64,000 bases of DNA from Vitis vinifera (Eukaryota; Streptophyta; Magnoliopsida; Vitales; Vitaceae): the NCBI RefSeq assembly GCF_030704535.1, contig NC_081815.1:1069001-1133000 (forward strand), read 5' to 3'. A program made the translations under genes and the position numbers. This document shows positions 51,701 to 63,280 of this stretch, in pieces. Numbering within the stretch: position 1 is the first letter of the stretch; every line of letters begins with the position of its first letter. Below the pieces are notes generated by a model that did not search any database, was not told the origin of the DNA, and saw nothing but the letters and a program-made list of their open reading frames with translations.

Positions 51701-53970
51701 GTTGCCAAACATAAATGCCACAAGTAAGAGCTGTGATGAAATGAAGACGAGTACATTGGTTGTCGCAAATCCCATCAAGAGTAACCACACAATAATAATA
51801 ACAATAAGCATAACCCCTGAAGCAATTTTATTCAGTTCCTCTATAGCTGTTTTAGTGTCATTTAAAGAATGTGCCAGTGATTTGCGTTCGAGATAGACAT
51901 TCACCTGCAAGGAATACTAAGACATCAGATCGTGATATTAAACTTTTTCCACAAACGGATTTCTATGTCCACTATAAAATGTATTTGAACACTGTTTTCT
52001 TGAAAGCAGTTGTGTGAAAAGTGTTCAAAGCTGCAAGTTTACTACTACTTTAAGTCACAATATGCACTTAAAACTATGATGGTAATACTAATTGTATCCT
52101 ACAAAACCATTTTAGCGCATGCATTTGAGCAACTCTGAAATTCCCTCCACATGCACAAATCTGAAACATGATTTACAGTTACAATTCAATGAAAATGCAC
52201 AAGGAAAACAGGAGTTGATAACTTAGTATACAGGAAAATTTCCAAATCCATGTCAGAATTACAAACAATCAGAAACCATGAAGAGATTGGGATGAAACAT
52301 ATGGTAAAGAAACAAAACAGAGAACTCACCACCCACTTCTTCAAAGAGGATCTCTTAATCTTTCGAGTTTCTGATGCTCCTTCAAATAATGGAAGCACGT
52401 TATCTACCTCCTCCTTTTTCATGAAGCGCAAGAGGTCCTCCTCATCAATATGTCTAATCCATGCAACAGAGGAAACAGTGAGACAATTTCATAACAAACA
52501 ATCATCACAAAAGCATAGCAACTATCAAAGTAGTAAATATTCTCACTTGGTACAAGGCTTGGCTACATTCATAAAAATCCGAGAAGCTGCATTCCTTGCT
52601 TCCCACTCATTAGTAATCTCCTTATCTTTCTGTTCACCTCCGTCATCATCAACACTATCATCGAGTGCATTTGAGATTGTAGTCAACCCTGAACCCCTTA
52701 TCACTTGAATCAAACCTTTCATGGTCCAAGCAGAAACCTTCTCTTGCTTTATTTTATGAAGCTTCCCTACATCAATAACCTCTTCTTTCTCCCCTCCTTT
52801 TCCTCTCTTAGTACTCCTGAAACTCAACTGAGCACTATTTACACTCCCAACCATTTCTGCCATCGCCATCAAAGGAGGCCCCGAAAGGGTCTGGAGAACA
52901 TATTGATGAAATATTGATTCTTGAATCCGGTCAAAGAATCTTGTTACATGGAAAGAAGAAGCTAGTATCTTTACCAACAGGGTCTTTGCCAACCATATAG
53001 CAGCCCCAATAAGACAAGAAGCAAGAGCTCTCGTCACATAATTCAGAATCCTGGTGGCCTTCCTTGATCGCTTCACCCCACGGTTGATCAATAGACCCCA
53101 AGCTAGAAGAATCAAACCCAACCAAATGAAGACCAGCACACTCTTCTTCAACCCATAAACAAAATACAAAACCTTCTTTCTAAGCAAAAAATTCCTTTCA
53201 ATCATGAAAACTACGATATTAATACACCATTCCGTGACCAATCTCCCACAGAATATTACCAATACAAGCACAGACCATTTCCAAATTTCCAAACCCCAAA
53301 TCAAAGTATGCAGCAACCTATGTACAGTTAAGCTAGCAATCAGGCACCCCATAATACACACAAACGCAATCCACTCAACCCAAAGTACAAACCTCAATCT
53401 CTTACTGTTCTTTTCAATTTCTGGCGAATTCGATGTCTTATAAACGTCATCATCTTCTTCCTCGTCCTCTCCATCGAGCACCAACGGCGTTCGTGGAGTT
53501 GCTGGAGCTGTTCTCACATTGTCTCTAGGAGTAGTAGCAGTTAGGCTATGAACTGGAGATGCACTGTCAGCGATCGGTGAGTTCGAGGGCAATAACTGGG
53601 TCTTCTCTCCAACAGACGTTTCAATAGGATATGAAGGCTCCAGCAATCTCGATTTGGGTTTCGAATATGCCGAGCTACCAAGGGACCGCCGTCGAACCAC
53701 CGACTCCGTGGGGACTTTTGGGGGCTTGCTCGCATTCGGACTTCTGGCTATGTCCGGAGAAGATGGGGTGGCCTTTGGGGTCACTTGGACTCTGGAGTTG
53801 AGCCTCTCCAGCTCAATCGAACCTTGCGAATCTTTAGAAAACAAGTTGGAGCCATCTTCGGTTGCCACAGAAGCTTTAGCATCTGTGCTTTCTTCACTAC
53901 TCGAAATCGTAACAACGACTTCATTTTCACTGTTACCTTTCTTGCGTGTCGCCCCTCTTCCACTTTCCAT
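48712..53970 (-). CDS. MSL10: MSL10-type mechanosensitive ion channel, copy 1
   Basis: Five coding exons on the minus strand: 53970-52547, 52453-52330, 51904-51611, 51526-51324 and 48985-48712. They total 2319 nt for 772 aa, typical of the plasma-membrane MSL4-MSL10 group. A Ser/Pro-rich cytosolic N-terminus with an acidic EDEEEDDD run (about 168-175) precedes four membrane spans at about 194-215, 230-255, 275-295 and 308-335. A cytosolic loop (WTMKGLIQVIRG) and two more spans follow. The last is the pore-lining MscS helix before MHPFDVGDRCVIDGVQ. The channel opens with membrane tension and can trigger death signalling through its N-terminus. The start MESGRG matches copy 2; an acceptor-like TTTTCTCAG near 53995 suggests a leader intron. 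Confidence 0.92.
49272..51182. other. 1.9-kb segment in the last intron of MSL copy 1, absent from copy 2
   Basis: The intron alignment with copy 2 is continuous up to TGCTCT (49266-49271) and resumes after TGCTCT (51177-51182). Copy 2 has one TGCTCT (58007-58012) at the join. It is either an insertion with a 6-bp target repeat or a deletion in copy 2 between short repeats. The segment has no terminal inverted repeats and no long ORF. Confidence 0.75.
50294..50843 (+). mobile_element. Possible LINE-type 3' end or other retroposed fragment
   Basis: The end of this stretch, with ATACTCCTGTACTAGG, TTTAATATATCATTTTGCTT and then an A-rich tail (about 50813-50828), looks like the 3' end of a plant L1-type LINE. 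AAAGAAAGGA occurs at 50294-50303 and again at 50834-50843, a candidate target-site duplication, although its purine-rich content makes chance possible. The body has no recognisable reverse transcriptase, as expected for a short 5'-truncated copy. Confidence 0.4.
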
Positions 53971-55094
53971 GAAAGCGTTCGCTATGATTGGTTCCTGAGA
54001 AAACGCGGGAAAATAAAAAAAGAATTTGGAATATTTCACAATCAAACTTAACCAGCGACCCGATTCCCAGCTTCCATTTATATTCCCCGAGCTCTCAAAC
54101 AACAATCAAGACAAATATTTTATTTCTGGCGGATTCCCGCCAATGATCACACAAAAAGAAAGAAAGTGGAAAGCAGAGAATTATAATCGAGAGATGCAAA
54201 AGCCCGTGCAAATTCACTGTTTGCTTTTACGGAAAATTGCACGAAAGAAAAAGCAAATTTGGGATCTTAGAAGTTAGAACGGCCTCCTTTAGTAAAACCT
54301 TTTGAATAAGATAGCAAGTGTTGCATTTTCTCGAAAACCAAACAGAGCAGAGAAAACCACCAACTAAAAGTGAAATGGTGGAGAGTTGTTAGCAGCGGCG
54401 AATAGTTGACTGCAAGATGGAGCCTTAACTTTATTTAAATATGAAATAATAATAATAATAAATAAATAAAAACTCAAAGCGCTACATCAACTTTATTTAG
54501 AAAAATTAGCATTACATGCATCATTGCACTTCAAGTCTTTTCCAATATTTTGAAAATTGAAATATTATTTTCATAAGGTATCATTGAGATGGGCCTCAAT
54601 AGTCCACATCATCATTCGGCGTATTCATTATTCCTCATTTATTTAGTCGAGAATTAGATATCATTCTTTAAACGAGGCTTCACTGCGCATAAGGTCATAG
54701 TGCGGAACAGTTTTAAGTATAAATTTATATTCTAAAGTCGGATATTCATTCCGTTATTTAAGTTTTATATTAAATAAATAAATAAATTTAAAAATACATA
54801 TATAAAAATAATTTATTGACTTTAACTTTTTTTTTTCTTTATATTATTTTATCAAATTGCTAAAAACTCGACATAGGAAAAAGGTTTTCAAGTTTCTTTT
54901 GGGTTATGTTGGGCTGTCGGTCACATAGTTAAAAATGATCTTATTGATTTAAAAAAATTATTTTAATTAGCATAAAAACAATAAAATAGTTCACGATTTA
55001 AAGTCAAACTAAATCTTTGCTAAAACAAACAAATTCAAACATATAATATTAAATTATTAAAAACAAATTTTCAATTTGGTTTAGTCAAATGAAT

Positions 55095-55190
55095 GGAAGT
55101 TGCTCCATCTTAAATTCATTTTTGGCATGAATCTTACTGACTAACTGGAAGTTGCTCAATCTTAAATTCATTTTTGGCATGGATCTTACC
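55095..55190. repeat. 52-bp direct repeat, two copies
   Basis: Units at 55095 and 55147 both read GGAAGTTGCTCnATCTTAAA, then TTCATTTTTGGCATGnATCTTAC. Only a few differences separate them, so the duplication looks fairly recent. Confidence 0.8.
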
Positions 55191-55777
55191 TACCAATGAA
55201 CTAAACCTCTATGAAGGCAATAGAGGACAAATAAAATAAAATATCATAAGCAAATATTTAGAAGAATTGCCACAATTATTATTTTAATCTTACTTATCCT
55301 TTTTTCTCTAGTAGGATTTGTTTTTATTCATTGAAGTTTTAATGGTCAATAATAACCCGGTGGATTCCTAATAGCTACGCCCTGTTGATAAAGATACGAA
55401 AAGTGAATATTTCACAAAATAGCATATGTTAAAAAAATAGAAATAGAACTCAAATATTTATTTTTCTTTTTATGGAAAGTAAGAGAAAGATTGTATGACT
55501 TACAATCACAAAAACTATTTTGTAATGTAAAGTTATATTCATAAAACATCAACAGTTACTTTGATTAACAAGTCTTAGGGTTTGGTAGTAACTTGCATTA
55601 CTTAGTCTATTAATTGATCTCTAAAAAAAAAGTTTTAAAATATCAAATTAAGAGAGGAATCAATGATTTATCAACATTAAAGTTTAAACTAGAGAGATTA
55701 AAGAAAAAAAATTTGCCTATAAAATTTACTTCTTTAAGATATATTATTTTGGATCTTTTGGCATATTGTCTAACTTA

Positions 55778-55999
55778 AGTGGGGTTTGTTTTTTAACTGA
55801 ATAAAAAAAGTCAAAATATTTTATTTTTTCTATTCAACTAAAAGTAACTAATTGATATCAACCAACATAATTAAACTAAATTTATTGATAACAAATTCAC
55901 TTTAATTATGTTGATTAATATCAACAAAGTACTTTTAATTAAATAAAAAAATTCAAATATTTTGATTTTTTCTATTCAGTTAAAAAACAAACATCACCT
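55778..55999. mobile_element. Snap-back MITE, about 222 bp
   Basis: Two arms of about 105 bp are inverted copies of each other. The left arm begins GGGGTTTGTTTTTTAACTGA and includes CCAACATAATTAAACT; the right arm ends TCAGTTAAAAAACAAACATC and includes TTTAATTATGTTGATT. TTA occurs just outside both ends, a possible 3-bp target repeat of the PIF/Harbinger type. It is non-coding and would form a long hairpin. Confidence 0.75.
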
Positions 56000-56769
56000 T
56001 ATTCTCTATGAAAATAATATAGAATTATAAACAATGTCAATGTTTTCAAAGTATTCTCCATAATATAGAGTAATTAAAGTTTAAACAAACTAGGTTAAAA
56101 AAAATTACCCTACAAAATTTTCTGACTAAATATCATATTGTATTTAGGATCTTGGACCGTTCTTTGTATTTCATAGACATATAATGGCAAAGTTTTTAAA
56201 ATAATCTTCATGATTTTAATCTTTTTTAAATACTATATAAAAATAACTAAAAATAATTTGAACTTGTTTAAAAAAATTCTCAAAAAATGGTTTCCAATAA
56301 ATAAATAAAAATTTAAGCTAAAAACGTTTTTTTAAGAATAGTTTTAAAATAATTAATTAGATAAGTTGTTGGAGGTAACTAGTCCATCACTTCACACAAC
56401 TCCTAGTAATATTTATAAAGAAATAAATATAAAAACTATGAAATTTAGGTTAATTGAATATTAATTATTTTGTAACAAAATAAAAAACTTCAATAAATAA
56501 AATTAGAAACTTGGTGAGAAATGATTATTTAACAACTTGAAGGTATTTAACTACCACAATGAGATACCTTATCTGATGGAAGCTTCATCTTTGCTTTCTC
56601 TTCTTCCATTCGATGAAGTGGCCTGATATCTTCTTTCCTCTTTAATGGAAAAAGTTCATAAAAGTCGATTGATTTAATTCCTTACATGTTGATCGTCGGA
56701 ACCAAGAGTCTCAAATGACACTCACTCTTACTAATCTTCATGCTTCATTTCCACATAAACATAATATTT
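56000..56769. other. AT-rich spacer between the MSL blocks
   Basis: No gene recognised. About 56190-56350 resembles a decayed MITE. The stretch at 56560-56740 is less AT-rich but has no coding signal. Confidence 0.4.
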
Positions 56770-59700
56770 TTATTCAGAATCAGAACTAAAACTGCAGTTT
56801 CAATAATCTACATTGTTTCCTGCTAGATCGATCTCCGCTCCTGCATTGACCACAATGTTCCTGTTCTCCACAGTTTAACAAAATGTCCAAAAGAATCATT
56901 GTTACAAGACTGGTACTACTCAAATCAATTCATTGCTTCATAAGAAAAGAAAATTAAGAGTCGCATACAATTCCAAGCAGTATTGTAATTGATCTTGAGG
57001 GCTTAACACTAAACATTTAATCCAAAATTGTCTTTTACCAATGCAGTAACCCCAACAGAAAGTTGCCCATCACAGTGCAATTTGCGTGCTTTTATCGATC
57101 ATCAAGGGGTTAGTAGCATGCCATTAGGAGAAAAACAAATTATCAAAGTACTAGGTCATAAAGATTACTATGTACTAGTACCCCAACATTCAGCCTATGG
57201 ACCAACATTGGTAATGTAGAATTTCTAAGATTGAGAAGTCCTCCCAGTTCATGGTTGCCTAATTCTATGGCATCAGATATGAGACTTGAGAGGTTGGAGT
57301 AGTAGTAAGGCAAACAGGATATAGCCCCTGGTACTAGTTCAAAGAGCCTAATTTCAGGATTCAAGCAAATAAATGAGTTGAGCCAAGAGGAATTCGAGAA
57401 TAGAAGTACATACTTGCAGCAGAATACAGAATCCCGGCTCAAAGAAGAGTGATTGTCAGCGCATTGTTGTTGGAAATAGTGGTGGTGCTGAGTCAACACT
57501 TCTTAGGTGAACTTCCTGAGGCAGCAGATGATATTTAATATTAAGCTCTTCAAAGATTTTCTTCAGCTCTATAACTAGTTCAGATCTGCGGCTGCTCTTG
57601 TCCCCATAGTTCTGAAAGTTTATGGTGTGGGTGACATAAAGAGCCATATTCATCTGGTTCACATGAACAATATCCTTCACCAACACACTGTGGACAGGAC
57701 GCCAGTGTTGAGGCTTGTTCTCCAAGTACCTGAAATACCCAAACACAGCCACCTTCGTTCAAGAAAGTATATAATTGGAAAGAGAACAAGCAGAACATAT
57801 GATGTGAAATGATAAAACCGTATCATTTTAAAAGGAAGAGGAGCAACACATCTCTGATTACTTAAGATCAGACTCTTATCATTAATGAGAAAATGAAAGT
57901 TAACCCCAAACCTTAAGGGAAAAATATAAAAGCAAGGTACAAAAAGAAACCACTAAAGAGAATTTAGTTTGATTCAAAATCAAATATTCAATGGCTTCAT
58001 GGGAAGTGCTCTAGAATAACATAATTGCTAATAGAGCTTCCAAAGGTGAAATAAGTCGTTTCACATCAGGCATGAAATTCAGTTTCTCGATGCATAAACA
58101 AAAAGGCACAAAAGATTATAATTCACTTACGTTTTTATTCCATCTTTAAGAGCAGCGATGGTCTCCATTGAAGTGGAAAAATCAACAGCAAACTCCACAG
58201 AGTCACCCCCCATTTCCGGGCTCCTGTAAAAGTTGCTGATGGGTTTGGTAGCCAAAACTGAATTTGGATAGAATATCTTTTCATTGTCATATCTCAGGAA
58301 GATTGTCGTCAAAATGTTCACCTCTTCAACAGTCATCTGCAAGGTTTCAATTTTTCAAGCAAAATATCCTTGTTAAAAATTATATATATATATATATACA
58401 CATATATATTCGGAGGTCTTGTACTTACCTGCACTCCATCGATGACACAACGATCACCAACATCAAATGGGTGCATCACAAATACAAATATCATGGCTTC
58501 AAATACAGTCTTGCAGGTGTTGCCAAACATAAACGCTGAGAGTAAAAGCTGCGATGAAATGAGGATGAGTACTTTGGTCGTCACTAATCCCATCAAGAGT
58601 AACCACACAATGATGATAACAATAAGAGTAACCCCTGAAGTAATTTTATTCAGTTCCTCTATGGCTGTTTTAGCATCATTTAAAGAAAGTGCCAGTGATT
58701 TGCGTTCACTGTAGACCTTCACCTGCAAGCAATACAAAGACATTAGATCATGACATTAAATTTTTTCTACAAACAGATATCTATGTCCACTGTAAAATGT
58801 CTCCAAAATTTTTGTCTCAAAAGAGTAGTTGTGTGAAAAAAAGTTCAACTACTACTTGAAGTTACAATATGCACTTAAAACTATGATGGTGATACTAAAT
58901 TGTATCTTACAAAGCATTTTAGTGCATGCATTTGGGCAAATCCAAAACATGATTTATAATTACAATTCGATGAAAATGCACAAGGAAGACGGGAGTTGAT
59001 AGATTAGTATACAGGAAAATTTCCAAATCCATGTCATAATTACAAACAATCAGAAACCATGAACAGATTGGGAATCAAACATATAGTAAAGAAAGAAAAC
59101 AGAGAACTCACCACCCACTTCTTAAAAGAGGATCTCTTAATCTTTCGAGTTTCTGATGCTCCTTCAAATAATGGAAGCAAATTATCTACGTCCTGCTTTT
59201 TCATGAAGCACCAGAGGTCCTTCTCATGGATATATCTAATCCATGTAACAGAGAAGAAAGTGAGACAATTTACAATGAATAAGTATCATAAAAGCATAGA
59301 AACTTCCAAAGTAGTAAGTGTTCTCACTTGGGATCACTCTTGGCTACATTCTCAAAAATCTGAACAGCTGTAGTCCTTGCTTCCCACTCATTAGCAATCT
59401 CCTTATCTTTATGTTCGCCTCCCTCATCATCAACACTGTCATCAAGCACATTCGATATTGTAGTCAACCTGGAACCCCTTATCACGTCAATCAAACCTTT
59501 CATGGTCCAAGCAGAAACCTTCTCTTGGTCTATTTTATAAAGCTTCCCTACATCAACAACCTCTTCTTTCTTCCCTCCTTTTTGTTTCATCTCACTCCTG
59601 AAACTCAACTGAGCGCTATTTCCTCTCCCAACCATTTCTGTAGTCTCCATGGAAGGAGGCTTTGAAAGGGTCTGGAGAACATACTGATGAAATAGGGATT

Positions 59701-61790
59701 CTTGAATCCGGTCAAAGAATCTTGTGACATGGAAAGAAGAAGCAAGTATCTTTATCAACAGGGCCTTTGCCAGCCATAGAACAGCCCCAACAAGACAAGA
59801 AGCAAGGGCTCTCGTCACATAATTCAGAATCCTGGTGGTCTTCCTTGATCGCTTCACCCCACTGTCGATCAATAGGCCCCAAGCTAGAAGAATCAAACCC
59901 AACCAAATGAAGACCAGCACACTCTTCTTCAACCCAAAAACAAAGTACAAAACCTTCTGTCTAAACAAGTAATTCTTTTCAATCATGAAGACTACGATAT
60001 TAATACACCGTTCTGTGACCACTCTCCCACAGAATATCACCAATACCAGCACAGACCATTTCCAAATTTCCAAACTCCAAATCATAGTATGCAGCAATCT
60101 ATCTATAGTTAAGCTAGCAATCAAGCACCCCATAATACACACAAACGCTACCCACTCAATCCAAACTACAAACCTCAATTTCTTACTTTTCTTTTCCGTT
60201 TCTGGCAAATACGATGTCTTATAAACCTCCTCGTCTTCTTCTTCTTCTTCGTCCTCTCCACCGGGTGTTTGTGGAGTCACCGGAGCTGTTTTCACATTGT
60301 CTCTAGGAGTAGTAGCAGTTGAGCTATGAATTGGAGAAGCACGGTTAGTTTTAAGCGAACTCGAAGGCAACAACCGGGTATTCTCTTCAACAGAAGTTTC
60401 AATAGGACATGAAGGCTCCAGCAATCTCGATTTGGGTATCGAATATGCCGACCTCCCCAGGGACCGCCGTCGAACCACCGACTCCGTGGGGACTTTTGGG
60501 GGCTTGCTCGCGCTCGGACTTCTGGGCGTGTCCGGAGAAGATGGGGTGGTCTTTGGGGTCACTTGGACCCTGGATTTGAGCCTCTCCAGCTCAATCGAAG
60601 CTTGCGAATCTTTAGAAAACGATTTGAAGCCATCTTCGGTTGCCGCAGAAGCTTTAGCATCCGTGCTTTCCTCACTACTCGAAATCGTAACCACGACTTC
60701 ATTTTCATTGCTACCTGTCTTGCGTGCCGCCTCTCTTCCACTTTCCATGAAAGCTTTTTGCGTTCGCTATGTTTGGTACCTGAGAAAACGTGGGAAAATA
60801 AAAAAGGGATTTTCGAAAATTACACAATACACCTTAACCAGCGACCCGATCCCCAGCTTCCATTTATATTTCCCGAGCTCTCAAACGAGTCAAACCACAA
60901 TCAAGATAAATATTTTATTTCTGTCGGATTCCCGCCAATGATCACACAAAAAGACAAAAAGTGGAAAGCAGCGAATTATAATCGAGAGATTCAAAAGCCC
61001 GCGCAAATTCACTGTTTGCTTTTACGGAAGATTCCACGAAAGAAAAAACAAATTAAGGATCTTGAAGTTAGAACGGCCCCCTGTGTACAACCTTTTGAAT
61101 AAGATAGTAACTTGTTCATTTTCTCGCCAACCAAACACGATAGAGAAAATCACCATCTAAAAGTAAAGCGGTAGAGAGTTGCCATCAGAGGCCAATATAT
61201 AAGGTAAAGGGTAGTTCCGAAATATAAAAAGTTTTTTCTCCTAGGTGTAAAAATTATTTTGTCTTTGAAACATTACTTTTCTAACCTTTTGTATGAAAAG
61301 GGCTTATCATAACTACAAGTTGTAATAATTGAGTATTACTAAGTCTAAAAAGGTCCACTCTCATTATAATAATAATAAGGTTAATAACTTGTGAAAGATG
61401 ATGAGCTTTTTAATATTAGGTCCACATCGTGATTGAAGAATGACATGCATTCTTTAAACGTGAGGCCATCAAATCAATCTTACAAAATGAGTTTTATAAT
61501 CATAAATTTATTCTTGAGGCAGGAAAAGGATTTCTTTTATATTTGATTTATCATGAAAAATACGAAAGAATAAATAAATATAATTAAAATTAATTACAAA
61601 CATTTTAAAATTATTAACTTTTATGTAAAAAGGAAATGATTTAAAAAAAACATGAAAAAATAATTTATTAACTTTAACTCTATTTGTCTTTTTATTTTTT
61701 ATTTTTTTCTTTATTTTATATTCCCTCATATTATTCTATCAAATTTATTAAAAACTCAATATAAAAATAAGGTTTTCAAGTTTCTCCCTT
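56770..61790. repeat. Duplicated block, copy 2 (carries MSL10-like gene 2)
   Basis: Direct counterpart of 47870-54930. It begins near CAGAACTAAAACTGCAGTTT (56782) and can be followed through the 3' flank, all exons and introns, and the 5' flank to GGTTTTCAAGTTTCTC near 61770. Intron 3 has gained a (TA)n tract at 58381-58398. Confidence 0.88.
57456..60748 (-). CDS. MSL10: MSL10-type mechanosensitive ion channel, copy 2
   Basis: Five coding exons on the minus strand: 60748-59328, 59235-59112, 58722-58429, 58336-58131 and 57729-57456. They total 2319 nt, again 772 aa. Exon 1 is one codon shorter than in copy 1 and exon 4 one codon longer (MGGDSVEF against MSDSVEF). The domain plan is the same: acidic Ser/Pro-rich N-terminus, four spans in exon 1, then the MscS pore region MHPFDVGDRCVIDGVQ in exon 3. 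All borders are GT-AG and all frames are open, so both copies can encode full channels. Exon 2 shows the most protein change (IHEKDLWCFMKKQDVDNL against IDEEDLLRFMKKEEVDNV). The N-terminus also differs, which could alter regulation rather than conduction. Confidence 0.92.
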
Positions 61791-62560
61791 TAGGTAAATA
61801 AATAAAAAAATAAAAAATAAATAAAATTTTAAATTTATTTTTACATGCTTTAAAAATATATAAATTTTTAATTAATTTTAATTTTATTTTCTTTTCTTTT
61901 ATATTTTGTACTATTAAAACAAATTATAAGAAAATTATTTTTCTTGACATTTTTTTAAAAACTTTTCCTAATACTTTTAGCAAACACTGTGTAAATAAAT
62001 TAATTTCACAAGTACTTAAATTAAATTATGAGAAATTAAAAATGATTTAAGTGTTTTTTTATTATAAATATATAATAAATTTCTTTAAAAATATCAAGAA
62101 AGAATCATTACTGTAAATCAAAACTCATGATCTTTGGTTTTTATTTTTTTATAAATGTCACAAATAACTAAATAATAAGAAATTGAAAATGACTATTCTC
62201 AATTATAAATACATAAGAAAGTAGTTTGAAAATATTGAAAAGAAATTAGTATTGTCAATCAAAACTCAAGATTATGCCAGTTTTAGCTCTTTTTTTTTTT
62301 TTCAATGATGGTGGTGATTAATGGCCTTTTTTTTCAATTTTAAATCAAAATTCATGAAAGATTAAAATTTCATTTTCTTAATTTTACGAAAGGCATTTAT
62401 ATGTTTTAAAGTGAGTCCACTGTAAAATTAAATGTTAACCAAACTTTCATAAACTTTATGCGGAAATAATTATCTTTTGAAAACAATTTTGGATACATAA
62501 AACAAAATAATTTATAAGAGCTAAAATTATGATCATATTCTTACCTTGATCCATGAAGTG
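61791..62560. other. AT-rich intergenic region
   Basis: A/T runs and possible decayed MITE text (TTTAGCAAACACTGTG end near 61977-61992). No gene recognised. Confidence 0.45.
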
Positions 62561-62730
62561 AAATTGAGTCATCTTGTGAATTGTATTGTCAAGGTTTTCA
62601 ACTCACTACTCTCATATAGTGGATGAGTCACTTGTGTGGTGTATGTTGTTAAAAATAAACAACAAGAAAGAAAAAGAAATAAGAATGAGAGTGTGGCTTG
62701 AGACCTCAATTTATAATAAGTTGTACATCT
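62560..62730 (-). promoter_or_regulatory. Possible minus-strand transcription start and short first exon
   Basis: On the minus strand a TATA-like TTATAAATTG (about 62706-62717) is followed by a CT-rich leader. A short frame then runs ATGACTCAATTTCACTTC...ATGGATCAAG up to a donor-like GTAAGAATATG (about 62537-62547). This has the look of a promoter with a short first exon. It could belong to an LTR in reverse orientation or to an unknown gene; no downstream exon was found. Confidence 0.25.
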
Positions 62731-63280
62731 CTTAGTCTTCCCATCAAATACTATATGGGAGTTATACTCATTATTTACACCCATTATGTACAAATTAATG
62801 GGCAATGGTGGGTTATGAACTTGAATGCATCTATATAATTGCATATGTTATACCTTTCCATTTTCCTCCATTACTCATAAACATAATGTACAAATAAATT
62901 TCATAATGATGGGGTTACAAAAATTGTCACCATGTTTGATTATATGACAAGAGTTTAATAATAAAAAGTTGATGAAGTTTTTACCCAACGGTATTAAACT
63001 TCTTTACGTTTCAATACTTTCATTTTAATAATTATGTCATATCTATATGATTTATAAATTGTTATAATCCAACCCAATGGAGAGATTATAATAATATACT
63101 TTTGGATTATGTGATTGTAGTTCGGTCCAACGAAAGAACTATGATATGATCTCTTATGTTTATGATTAATGTGATATCTAACTTAATTTTTGTTGTAGTT
63201 AGATTATTGTAAAGTGTGGTATTAAATATTGTCATGATATAAAATAATTTTCCTTTTGAATTAAATTTTATTTTGCAGCA

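Larger units (their letters stand above)
47870..54930. repeat. Duplicated block, copy 1 (carries MSL10-like gene 1)
   Basis: Direct counterpart of 56770-61790. Shared sequence starts at about 47882 (CAGAACTAAAACTGCAGTT) and covers the 3' flank, all exons and introns, and the 5' region, ending near GGTTTTCAAGTTTCTT at 54884. It is about 2 kb longer than copy 2, mostly because of one segment in the last intron. Confidence 0.88.

Noticed and set aside
53654-53998. Plus-strand open frames of up to 114 codons over MSL copy 1 (and the matching 60432-61102 frames over copy 2)
   Set aside because: They lie opposite the long MSL exon 1 and mirror its Ser/Pro-rich codons; no family resemblance.
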